Shown here piece after piece: positions 15,746-23,157 of a stretch of 29,221 nt of DNA. Both the position numbers and the translations under genes were made by a program. This DNA comes from Clostridiales bacterium (GTDB taxonomy: Bacteria > Bacillota > Clostridia > Lachnospirales > Lachnospiraceae): the NCBI GenBank assembly GCA_018366495.1, contig JAGZHZ010000027.1, positions 1 through 29,221 of the forward strand, read 5' to 3'. Under the pieces are notes generated by a model, which saw only the letters and a list, made by a program, of their open reading frames with translations, searched no databases and had not been told where the DNA came from. How positions within the stretch are numbered: the first letter of the stretch is position 1; each line of letters begins with the position of its first letter.

Positions 15746-16453
15746 ATGCAAAAATCACAGAAAGTCATAGAATGTGCAAAAAAATATATCATAGAAAATT
15801 ATCAAAATGCAGATCTTTCCGAAGAGATGGTCAGCAAGGCAGCGGGGGTATCACCTATTTCTTTTTCCTGTTTGTTTAAAAAAGTGACGGGGCAGACGTA
15901 TATTTCGTATCTTAGAAAAGTACGGATGAACTCAGCAGAGAGGATGCTTTGCCAAACAGAGGAAAAAACGTATGTGATTGCGAAGCAGGCAGGAATTGAT
16001 GATCCGAACTATTTTAGCTATCTGTTTAAAAAACAGTATGGAGTTGCACCGAGCGTTTATCGGGAAAAACAGAGAAAAGAGCTTTCTTCTAATAAAAAAT
16101 GGGAGACAGAAAATGAACTTCTGGTAAAACGAGCAGAAAAGTATATTGAAAAACACTACAAAGATTCAAACCTGTCTGCCGAAGAAATCAGCAAAGAGTT
16201 GGGGATCAGCCGTATCTATTTTTCGAGTTTGTTTAAAAAAGTGACAGGGCAGACATATGTTTCTTATTTAAAAAAGATACGGATGGATGCAGCAGCAGAA
16301 ATGCTTTTGGAGACAAAAAAGAAAGCGTGCGATATTGCAGAGGAGACAGGATTTGAAGACTGCAACTATTTTAGCTTTTCATTTAAAAAATATTATAAGA
16401 TGTCTCCTATTCAATATCGGGAAAAGAACTGCAGTCAGAGAATGATTGGCTGA
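15746..16453 (+). CDS. transcription regulator made of two tandem AraC DNA-binding domains
   Basis: 235 residues with no effector domain. Residues 6-111 and 127-227 are two complete AraC/XylS-type double helix-turn-helix units. Both contain LFKKVTGQTY (43-52 and 162-171) followed by a near-identical SYL-x-K-x-RM stretch, and each ends in NYFS...FKK and YREK. The similarity extends to DNA: a 31-base stretch at 15871 recurs at 16228 with only two changes, offset by exactly 119 codons, so the gene arose by internal duplication. ATG 15746 is chosen because GGGAGG lies about 8 bases upstream. A usual AraC regulator has one such domain plus a ligand or dimerisation domain. This one could bind four half-sites as a monomer. 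It is divergent from the LytTR operon and upstream of the Nif11-like gene. Confidence 0.9.
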   Translation: MQKSQKVIECAKKYIIENYQNADLSEEMVSKAAGVSPISFSCLFKKVTGQTYISYLRKVRMNSAERMLCQTEEKTYVIAKQAGIDDPNYFSYLFKKQYGVAPSVYREKQRKELSSNKKWETENELLVKRAEKYIEKHYKDSNLSAEEISKELGISRIYFSSLFKKVTGQTYVSYLKKIRMDAAAEMLLETKKKACDIAEETGFEDCNYFSFSFKKYYKMSPIQYREKNCSQRMIG

Positions 16454-16586
16454 CAGTAGAAAATGAAGGGTTATCCTATACAAAACGGTCAAAAGATAGA
16501 AATAATCGATACTTGTAGGAGAAAGGTGATACGAAAGATATATGTATAACCCAGACAGAAATAAAAGTGCAATTTTTGTAAATATG

Positions 16587-16634
16587 TGGTACGATAAAAA
16601 TAATTTTGATCAAATGTATCGAAAAATTTATAGC
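16587..16634 (+). promoter_or_regulatory. two candidate promoters of the Nif11-like gene
   Basis: First candidate: extended -10 TGGTACGAT (16587-16595) inside the GTACGAT box shared with the AraC gene and next to a TGTGG that resembles the LytTR repeats. Second candidate: TTGATC (16606-16611), 17 bases, TATAGC (16629-16634). A small hairpin ATAGC/GCTAT (16630-16644) lies in the leader of the first transcript. Confidence 0.4.
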
Positions 16635-16681
16635 TTGTTGCTATGAGGAGCGTCAATAAAAAACGAGAAAGGAATAAAAAT

Positions 16682-16975
16682 ATGGAAACAGCCGCAATGC
16701 TGGATGAACTGCAAAGAAAAGCAAATCAGGACAGCGATATAAAGAAAGCACTTTTAAAGACAAGGGAACAGAAAAATCCGGTAGCTGCATTTTGCAGAAA
16801 ATGCCAGGAACTGGGATATCCGATCTATGAAATGGATCTAATCAGCGCAGGGGAAGATTTTTATGCCTCCATGCGCAGGAGCACGAATGGAGGAGGAGAA
16901 AACTCTCCGATGCTGGAGGGGGAAGATGATTTTTATGAACTTTTTTTCGCAAGTCTTGAAACAGTGACTAAGTAA
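16682..16975 (+). CDS. small Nif11-like protein with a Gly-Gly-Gly motif, possible secreted peptide precursor
   Basis: 97 residues, acidic at the C-terminus, no membrane segment or Sec signal. Residues 5-62 look like a Nif11-type leader: helical start, FCRKCQELGYPIYEMDLISA as the characteristic Gly-Tyr segment. Nif11-type leaders precede many modified peptides and are often cut after Gly-Gly. Here GGG is at 70-72, leaving a 25-residue acidic, aromatic tail with no Cys but with Ser and Thr. No modification enzyme or C39-type protease gene is in the window, so it may not be a peptide precursor; it could be an intracellular regulator. ATG 16682 has AAAGGA at good spacing; an ATG 39 bases earlier has none. 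The gene ends in a strong terminator. Family assignment is by eye. Confidence 0.6.
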   Translation: METAAMLDELQRKANQDSDIKKALLKTREQKNPVAAFCRKCQELGYPIYEMDLISAGEDFYASMRRSTNGGGENSPMLEGEDDFYELFFASLETVTK

Positions 16976-16991
16976 CAAAAATGGAAAGAAA

Positions 16992-17043
16992 AAAGCCAGG
17001 TATGTATTCGTTCAAAGAAACGGTTCATATCTGGCTTTTTTTA
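16992..17043 (+). terminator. terminator of the Nif11-like gene
   Basis: AAAGCCAGGTATG (16992-17004) pairs with CATATCTGGCTTT (17026-17038), with one G-T pair, followed by a run of T. Confidence 0.9.
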
Positions 17044-17080
17044 TAGAAATATTCTTATAAGAATACCAGCAAAATAAAAG

Positions 17081-17152
17081 AGATGGTCGGTCAACGGGGG
17101 GACATTGAAGCGACCATCTTAAGGGAGGGGACGGTGCAGATTAGTGCACCGT
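17081..17152. other. two adjacent stable hairpins with G-rich loop and linker
   Basis: Hairpin 1: AGATGGTCG (17081-17089) with CGACCATCT (17111-17119), loop containing six G (17096-17101). Hairpin 2: ACGGTGCA (17131-17138) with TGCACCGT (17145-17152). The linker 17120-17130 contains GGG and GGGG. Read on the minus strand, hairpin 1 is followed by CTTTTATTTT, so it may terminate the cupin-AraC transcript. Alternatively this is a small structured RNA. A perfect 14-base palindrome, ATTCTTATAAGAAT, lies just left at 17051-17064. No gene was found in 17043-17315. Confidence 0.5.
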
Positions 17153-17210
17153 ATATGAAAATGAAGTATTAAAACAAATTTCTTTGTTTGATTATAAGAT
17201 ACATGAAAAA

Positions 17211-17259
17211 TGTGAAAAATTTGTGATTGGAAAACGAAGATTTTGTGAAAGAATTGTGA
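17211..17259. repeat. TGTGA array on an 11-bp period
   Basis: TGTGA begins at 17211, 17222, 17244 and 17255; the 17233 position is degenerate. The spacings 11, 22 and 11 place all copies on one helix face. Runs of four to six A lie between them, so the DNA may also be bent. It sits in the convergent gap between the Nif11-like and cupin-AraC genes. Confidence 0.5.
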
Positions 17260-17315
17260 GCAAAAAACGAAATTTTTCTTTGCCCATGCGCAATTCTCTG
17301 ACAATCTTTTTGTAT

Positions 17316-18164
17316 TCAGGCAGGACCTGTTTTTAAAAATTTTTTTCGATAGGCAGAGGGTGTCATCCCTTTTTGCTTTGTAAATTGTCTCGAAAAATAG
17401 GGAGCATTTTGAAATCCGACAGCATAGCTGATATCGGTAACGCTTAGGGAAGTTTTCATAAGCAGCATACAGGCTTTATCAAGACGATACTCAAGGAGAT
17501 ATTGGCTGGGGCTTGTATGCTGATATTTTTTAAACAGTTTAAAAATATATGTCCGATCAATATTATTGTCTGCTGCCATAGAGGCAATCGTGATATCCTG
17601 AAAGTAATGCTGATGAATATAGCGAAGCAGTTCATTATAGTGGACTTCGCTTTGAGAGAGCAGCGGTATGAAAGAGTCCTGTTTACTATTTTTGACATAG
17701 TCAAGAAGATGGTATAGATTGCCGATTGCTTTTAGATCTTGCTTCTCTTTACAAGCGATATACACTTTTTCAAAATAATTTTCCAATTCGGAATTGACCT
17801 GATGGCGGATGCAAAAATGATCCTTTGTCAGACCGCAGCTTTTTAAAATTTCTTCGGCAGCTTTGCCGCGTACGCCCACCCAGCGATAAAACCAGGGGTT
17901 TTCTGGAATCGGAAAATATTTGTTTGGAGTGTGGGGAGGAATCATAAAGATATCTCCCGGATAAATATGCTGAACATCATTTTGAACCTGAAAAATTCCC
18001 TCCCCTCTCAGACAATAATGGATAGAATAGTAATCAATGGGAATAAATTCATATGGTTTTGTGGGGCGGCATTCCTCATATCCAGCCTCACAGATATTCA
18101 GATCTTCTCCAACATGCGTCTCATAAAAGGAAAGACCGATACGATTACGAAAAACAGAAGACAT
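17316..18164 (-). CDS. AraC-family transcription regulator with N-terminal cupin domain
   Basis: 282 residues. Residues 20-110 form the AraC-type cupin ligand pocket (YYSIHYCLRGEGIF, IYPGDIFMIPPHTPNKY). Residues 175-278 form the double helix-turn-helix DNA-binding domain, with SMAADNNIDRTYIFKLFKK and the signature ending AVGFQNAPYFSRQFTKQKGMTPSAYRKKF. Such proteins usually sense a sugar and activate a nearby glycan-use gene. It is divergent from the GH2 beta-galactosidase across a 600-base gap, making that gene the most likely target. AAAAGGAGG precedes the start by 5 bases. It differs from the tandem-AraC protein, which has no ligand domain. Confidence 0.92.
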   Translation of the reverse strand: MSSVFRNRIGLSFYETHVGEDLNICEAGYEECRPTKPYEFIPIDYYSIHYCLRGEGIFQVQNDVQHIYPGDIFMIPPHTPNKYFPIPENPWFYRWVGVRGKAAEEILKSCGLTKDHFCIRHQVNSELENYFEKVYIACKEKQDLKAIGNLYHLLDYVKNSKQDSFIPLLSQSEVHYNELLRYIHQHYFQDITIASMAADNNIDRTYIFKLFKKYQHTSPSQYLLEYRLDKACMLLMKTSLSVTDISYAVGFQNAPYFSRQFTKQKGMTPSAYRKKFLKTGPA

Positions 18165-18280
18165 AAGAACCTCCTTTTTAAAAATTTACTGCTAAAGAGA
18201 TAAGAGAATACACAGTATCTTTTGAACGCTCCAGATATTCAAGTGTCTATGGACAAAAGACAGAATCGCACAAAGAAAAT

Positions 18281-18310
18281 ATTCTCTTGCATAAAAGATT
18301 GTTTTGTCAA
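18281..18310 (-). promoter_or_regulatory. promoter of the cupin-AraC gene
   Basis: On the minus strand: -35 TTGACA (18305-18310), 18-base spacer, weak -10 GAGAAT (18281-18286). The consensus -35 supports it; the -10 is poor. Confidence 0.45.
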
Positions 18311-18552
18311 CATAAGTATAAAAATGTGCAACTTTTTTATATAGCATATTATATCACAATATAGTAGAATAACAAAGCATGAGTGATATACAATATCATG
18401 AAAATAAAAAATAAAAATCACTTAATATGAGAAAAAATAACGAAAAAGCTGGAAACCAAGAAAAAATAGAAGAGAAAATTTTGGGAAAACAGCCTTTGTT
18501 CAGGCATAAGACAAAAAGGAGAAATCAACCAGAATGATAATTTAAAAAGGAT

Positions 18553-18592
18553 TGTCTCCTCAGCATCAGAAGAAGCTGAGAACTGCGAGACA
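18553..18592 (+). other. nested hairpin in the beta-galactosidase leader
   Basis: TGTCTC (18553-18558) pairs with GAGACA (18587-18592), and CTCAGC (18559-18564) directly continues with GCTGAG (18575-18580), leaving a six-base bulge on the 3' side. No T run follows, so it is not an intrinsic terminator. It could bind a protein or affect RNA stability. Confidence 0.4.
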
Positions 18593-18770
18593 GGAGAAAG
18601 ATATGGTTGAGTGAAGGTCTGAATCAGATTAGAAGAAGTGATAAATCATTGTCTGAAGAGAAAAGGAGGGCAGAGGAGATATTTTACAGACAATAAAAAA
18701 TACAAAATCAGAGTTTTGGCTCATGGGCATAAAACTCAAAAATAACGATTAAGAATGGGGAAAATGGATT

Positions 18771-21700
18771 ATGAAGCGTAAGAAATTAGTTAGTCGTATG
18801 ATAGTTTCCGTATTAGCGGCATCTATGGCAATCATGAGCAGCAGTGCAGCGCTTGCAGCAGAGACAAATCCGGCAGACGCAGCAGCAGCAGCTTTAGCAG
18901 GAACAACAACTACAGAGTCAACTACAACAGCAACAACAACAACCACAAATACTGCAGAGGCAAATGATGGAAGTGGACAGAATGTAGGGGCTGATACTGT
19001 TCAGGAAGAAGTAGCTCCAGCTTTTCCTGGAGAAGAATGGTATGATCAGAGAGATGTATTCCAGGTAAACCGTGAAGATGCACACACAATTTTTAAATCT
19101 TATAACAGCGTAGAGACTGCAAGAGTACGTCAGGAAGACACAGCAGTTGACTATCAGCTGCTGAATGGAAAGTGGAAATTTATGCTTTCTGAAAACCCAT
19201 CAGGAAGAAACAATGAATTCTTTGATCCTTCCTATGATGTAAGCGGATGGGATGAGATTACAGTTCCTTCAAACTGGCAGACAGAAGGATATGACTATCC
19301 AAAATATACAGATACGCGTCTCCCTTGGGAAGGTGTAGAAATTCCAGAACTTGGCGTATCTCCTACAATTTACAATCCAGTAGGTCATTACCGCAGAACA
19401 TTCACAACACCAGAAAACTGGGATGAGAGCAAAGAAGTATTTGTTTCCTTCCAGGGTGTAGAATCTGCATTCTATGTATGGGTAAACGGACACAAAGTTG
19501 GATACAGCGAAGACAGCTATACAGCAGCAGAATTTGATATCACTCCATATCTGAATCCAGCTGGAGAAGAGAACGTGATTGCTGTTCAGGTATATCGCTG
19601 GTCAGATGGAAGCTATCTGGAAGATCAGGACTTCATTCGCTTAAGCGGTATCTTCCGTGATGTCTTCTTATATGCAAAGAATAAAGAAGCATCTTTATTT
19701 GATTTCAACTATACAACTACATTCGATGAAGATTACAACAATGCAACAATTGATCTGGACGCTACACTGAGAAGATATAATGAAGTAGACCCAGCATTGC
19801 AGGGATGCACAGTGACAGCTACATTATTTGATGCAGAAGGCAAAGAAGTATTTGCAGAGACAATGGATGCCAGATTCCATGGCAAAGAAGCAGAAGTGGC
19901 AACATCTGTAGAAGTAGAATCTCCAAGACAGTGGTCTGCAGAAGATCCATACTTATATCAGTTAGTTTTCTCTTTACAGGATCCGGAAGGAAATGTAATT
20001 GAGACAGCAGGATGTAACGTTGGTTTCCGTCAGATTGAAATCGTAAAAAAAGGAACAAACAAATCTCAGATCCTCATCAACGGACAGCCAATTATGTTCC
20101 GTGGTGTAGACCGTCATGAGACAGAATTAGATACAGGAAGACATATCACAGAAGAAAGCATGATTCAGGATATTGAATTGATGAAACAGCATAATATCAA
20201 TGCTGTCCGCAATTCCCACTATCCAAATGAAGGAAGATGGTATGAGCTTTGTGATGAGTATGGATTATATGTTATCGATGAAGCAAATATCGAGTCTCAC
20301 GGTGTAAATGATTACCTTCCACAGAGTGATCTGAAATGGATTGAAGCTTGTAAAGACAGAATGACAAGCACAATCGAGAGAAGTAAGACACATCCATCCA
20401 TCGTTTCCTGGTCATTAGGAAATGAATCTTATAATGGAGATACATGGGCAGTTCTTGGAAATCTGTGTAAAGAATTAGATCCGACAAGATTCGTTCATTA
20501 TGAGGGAGACAGAGAGATTCCAGAAGTTGACGTATGGTCCAGAATGTACCGTCGTGTCAACCAGGATGATTCTTATGTTGATAAGAGATACAACCCAATG
20601 ATCTGGTGGGGAATTTACGGTGACAAGCCAGCTATGGAATGTGAATATGCACATGCTATGGGTAACGGCGTTGGTAACCTTCAGGAATACTGGGATGTAT
20701 TTGAAAAATATCCGAATATCCAGGGTGGATTTATCTGGGATTGGGTAGAACAGTCTGTATCATGGGATGTTAAACCTTCACAGATGCTGAAAAACGATGG
20801 ACAGGATATCGAAGTTACATTAAAAGGCAACTTGGTAGAAGACGGACAGAGCGGAAAAGCGATGGAAGGATATGCAGAGTGCCAGGTTGACAAAGCACTT
20901 GTATTTGAAGATTCAGAGCCATTTACACTGGAAGCTTGGGTAAAACCAGAAGCATCTGAGACAACTACACCAATCATCACAAAAGGTAACGATGAATGGA
21001 TGAGCACAGAGTCCTACGGTCTGCAGAGAAAGATCACAACAGACGAAGAGACAGGCGAGACAACAGACGTTCTGGAATTCTATATCTACAATAATGTATT
21101 TGACGAAGAGACAGAGTTATACGGAAAAGTATCTGCTTCTATCCCTACACCTGAAAACTGGGTAGGCGAATGGCACCATGTAGCAGGTACATTTGATGGA
21201 GAAAATGTAACATTATATCTGGATGGAAAAGAAGTTGCAACTGTTGCTGACAAGAATGGTATCATGGCAGGCGGAAACGCAGTTGGAATCGGTGCAGATG
21301 TTACTTATGACGCACAGAATCCAAACGTACCTGGAACATTCAAAGGTCTGATCGACAGCGTACACATCTACAACAGAGCTTTATCAGCAGAAGAAATCGC
21401 TGATACAACTCGTACAGCAGATGAAAGTGCAGTCGTATGGCTTGACTTTGAAGAGACAACAGAGAAGACATACGAAGCAGAAACATTCAGCAGCTTCGGT
21501 GGAGATTGGCAGGATATTCCGGAAGGAAATCCAAACAACAAGAACTTCTGTGCAAACGGTCTTGTATCTCCAGACAGAACAGTACAGCCTGAATTAGTAG
21601 AAGTTAAGAAAGTTTATCAGGAACTGGAAGTTAGAGAAGGCGACCTGAATAAACAGGAAATCGTAGTAGAAAATGAATTCTTATTCACAAATATGAACAA

Positions 21701-22901
21701 ATATGCTGGTTCTTGGGAATTAGTAGAAGACGGTGTTGTAATCCAGTCCGGTGAATTCGATGAAGCACAGATGGATCTGCCACCACTGACAGAAAAAACA
21801 CTGAAAGTTCCTTATGAAATCACAGAGCCAAAAGCAGGAGCAGAATATTTCGTAAATGTAAGCTTCAAGCTGAAAGAGGATGAGTCTTGGGCAAAAGCTG
21901 GTCATGAGATCGCTATGGGACAGTTCAAACTCCCAGTTGAAGTTCCGGAAGTAGAAGCTGTAAAAGCAGAAGATATTGCAGATCTGACTGTAGAAGAAGC
22001 AGAAGATGCTGTAACTGTAACAGGTAAAGATTTCACATTAAACTTCAACAAAGTGACAGGAACAATTGATTCCTTCAACTACAAAGAAACAGAACTGATC
22101 GAAAACGGACCAATCCCGAACTTCTGGAGAGCTGCTACAGACAGTGACCTTGGATTCTACTCTATGCTGACATGTGGAACATGGAGATATGCAGGAGAAG
22201 ATCGTCAGATTCAGGATGTCACAGTAGAAGAATTAGGAAGCAATGCAGTACAGTTCACAGTTACTTCCAAACTGCCTACAAAGACAGAATCTGATTACAA
22301 ACAGGTTTATACTGTATATGGAACAGGTGATGTGAAGATCACAAGTACACTGACACCAGGCGCAGATCTGCCGATGATCCCAGAAGTTGGAAACTTACTG
22401 CAGATGCCATTAGAATTTGACAATGTGACATACTATGGTAAAGGACCGGATGAGAACTACATCGACAGACAGACAGGATACAATGTAGGAATCTACACAA
22501 ATACAGTAGATAACTTCTTCGTAGACTATATCAAACCACAGGAGACAGGAAACCGTACAGGCGTAAGATGGGTAAGCATGACAAACGATGAAGGCATTGG
22601 TTTACTTGCAAAAGCAGACGGAACAATGGAAATCAACGCTCTGCACTATACACCAGAACAGTTGAATACACACCTGCACTCTTATATGCTGCCTGAACCA
22701 ACAAGCATCACTCTGCGTCTGAACCAGAGACAGATGGGTGTCGGCGGAGATAACTCTTGGGGAGCAAAACCTCTGACAGAGTACCAGAACCCATCAGATC
22801 AGACATATGAATATACTTATACATTAAAACCAATCGACAACAGCGATCCAGCTGCTTGCATGGAAGATTATAAGACAGCATTACCAGATTTAACAAAATA
22901 A
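18771..22901 (+). CDS. large secreted GH2 beta-galactosidase with LamG-like insertion
   Basis: 1376 residues. A signal peptide ends at ALA-AET near residue 30, followed by a low-complexity Ala then Thr/Ser linker (36-64). A LacZ-type GH2 core follows: sugar-binding and immunoglobulin-like domains, then the barrel with acid/base Glu552 in SLGNESYNG and nucleophile Glu625 in MECEYAHAMGNG. After GGFIWDWVEQ, about residues 685-890 form a LamG/concanavalin-type module (FTLEAWVKPE, EWHHVAGTFDGENVTLYLDG). GH2 sequence then resumes and ends with the LacZ small-chain domain (FWRAATDSDLG). No LPXTG or repeat anchor is present, so it is probably released. Proline is mostly CCA or CCT and Phe/Asn often TTC/AAC, a bias that suggests high expression. 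It should cleave terminal beta-galactose from milk or mucin-type glycans; linkage preference is unknown. Confidence 0.9.
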   Translation: MKRKKLVSRMIVSVLAASMAIMSSSAALAAETNPADAAAAALAGTTTTESTTTATTTTTNTAEANDGSGQNVGADTVQEEVAPAFPGEEWYDQRDVFQVNREDAHTIFKSYNSVETARVRQEDTAVDYQLLNGKWKFMLSENPSGRNNEFFDPSYDVSGWDEITVPSNWQTEGYDYPKYTDTRLPWEGVEIPELGVSPTIYNPVGHYRRTFTTPENWDESKEVFVSFQGVESAFYVWVNGHKVGYSEDSYTAAEFDITPYLNPAGEENVIAVQVYRWSDGSYLEDQDFIRLSGIFRDVFLYAKNKEASLFDFNYTTTFDEDYNNATIDLDATLRRYNEVDPALQGCTVTATLFDAEGKEVFAETMDARFHGKEAEVATSVEVESPRQWSAEDPYLYQLVFSLQDPEGNVIETAGCNVGFRQIEIVKKGTNKSQILINGQPIMFRGVDRHETELDTGRHITEESMIQDIELMKQHNINAVRNSHYPNEGRWYELCDEYGLYVIDEANIESHGVNDYLPQSDLKWIEACKDRMTSTIERSKTHPSIVSWSLGNESYNGDTWAVLGNLCKELDPTRFVHYEGDREIPEVDVWSRMYRRVNQDDSYVDKRYNPMIWWGIYGDKPAMECEYAHAMGNGVGNLQEYWDVFEKYPNIQGGFIWDWVEQSVSWDVKPSQMLKNDGQDIEVTLKGNLVEDGQSGKAMEGYAECQVDKALVFEDSEPFTLEAWVKPEASETTTPIITKGNDEWMSTESYGLQRKITTDEETGETTDVLEFYIYNNVFDEETELYGKVSASIPTPENWVGEWHHVAGTFDGENVTLYLDGKEVATVADKNGIMAGGNAVGIGADVTYDAQNPNVPGTFKGLIDSVHIYNRALSAEEIADTTRTADESAVVWLDFEETTEKTYEAETFSSFGGDWQDIPEGNPNNKNFCANGLVSPDRTVQPELVEVKKVYQELEVREGDLNKQEIVVENEFLFTNMNKYAGSWELVEDGVVIQSGEFDEAQMDLPPLTEKTLKVPYEITEPKAGAEYFVNVSFKLKEDESWAKAGHEIAMGQFKLPVEVPEVEAVKAEDIADLTVEEAEDAVTVTGKDFTLNFNKVTGTIDSFNYKETELIENGPIPNFWRAATDSDLGFYSMLTCGTWRYAGEDRQIQDVTVEELGSNAVQFTVTSKLPTKTESDYKQVYTVYGTGDVKITSTLTPGADLPMIPEVGNLLQMPLEFDNVTYYGKGPDENYIDRQTGYNVGIYTNTVDNFFVDYIKPQETGNRTGVRWVSMTNDEGIGLLAKADGTMEINALHYTPEQLNTHLHSYMLPEPTSITLRLNQRQMGVGGDNSWGAKPLTEYQNPSDQTYEYTYTLKPIDNSDPAACMEDYKTALPDLTK

Positions 22902-22941
22902 TAGTAATACCTAGATAACTGAATAAAAGGTGAATAGGGAG

Positions 22942-22980
22942 AGAACGGTTTCGCTTTGAGCGAAGCCGTTCTTTTGTTTT
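22942..22980 (+). terminator. terminator of the beta-galactosidase gene
   Basis: AGAACGGTTTCGCT (22942-22955) pairs with AGCGAAGCCGTTCT with one T-G pair and a TTG loop, followed by TTTTGTTTT. Confidence 0.92.
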
Positions 22981-23023
22981 ATAAGCATCTTATCAACCTT
23001 GAAGTTGAACGTTAAATTGAAAC

Positions 23024-23052
23024 TTGACCAATAAAAATGTTTTTACTATAAT
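23024..23052 (+). promoter_or_regulatory. strong promoter of the ABC exporter operon
   Basis: -35 TTGACC (23024-23029), 17-base spacer, -10 TATAAT (23047-23052). Just upstream, TTGAAGTTGAA and TTGAAACTTGA form imperfect direct repeats (about 23000-23027) that overlap the -35. They could be an operator for a drug- or stress-responsive repressor; no such regulator gene is adjacent. Confidence 0.85.
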
Positions 23053-23157
23053 AAGATAACGCAGCAAAAATGAATAAAAATTAAAGCTGTGCTGGATCGG
23101 AAAACAGAGAAAACCTGTTGAGACATAGCAAAAAATAAAAATCAAGGAGGAAAAAAG

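Larger units (their letters stand above)
18165..18770. other. long regulatory gap between cupin-AraC and beta-galactosidase genes
   Basis: 606 bases without a convincing gene. It holds a minus-strand promoter (18281-18310), an AT-rich part with the dyad TGATAT-ACA-ATATCA (18384-18398), a GTGCAACTTTTT stretch at 18326 resembling one at 16567 before the Nif11-like gene, a nested hairpin (18553-18592), and GAGTTTT/AAAACTC (18711-18737) just before the GH2 start. No plus-strand consensus promoter was found. The GH2 ribosome site is weak (GGGGA about 10 bases before ATG). This suggests activator-dependent transcription and a long leader RNA. Confidence 0.6.

Noticed and set aside
15565..15792. Longer N-terminus for the LytTR regulator, in frame back to 15792
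   Set aside because: It would run through the near-consensus promoter and lacks a ribosome site; GGAGG fits ATG 15564.
17119..17304. Minus-strand 61-codon frame and an overlapping 31-codon frame (17192-17287)
   Set aside because: TTG start without ribosome site for the first and only a weak one for the second; the repeated Phe/Gln pattern comes from the TGTGA/A-run repeats in the DNA.
18427..18537. 36-codon plus-strand frame in the beta-galactosidase leader
   Set aside because: No ribosome site and strongly A-rich composition typical of non-coding DNA; a leader peptide cannot be excluded but is unsupported.
18749..18946. Minus-strand Val/Ala-rich frame
   Set aside because: Shadow of the Ala/Thr codon repeats of the GH2 gene.
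23000..23027. MerR-type operator at the exporter promoter
   Set aside because: The spacer is 17 bases rather than the 19-20 typical of MerR-controlled promoters, and the inverted repeat is poor; kept only as imperfect direct repeats.
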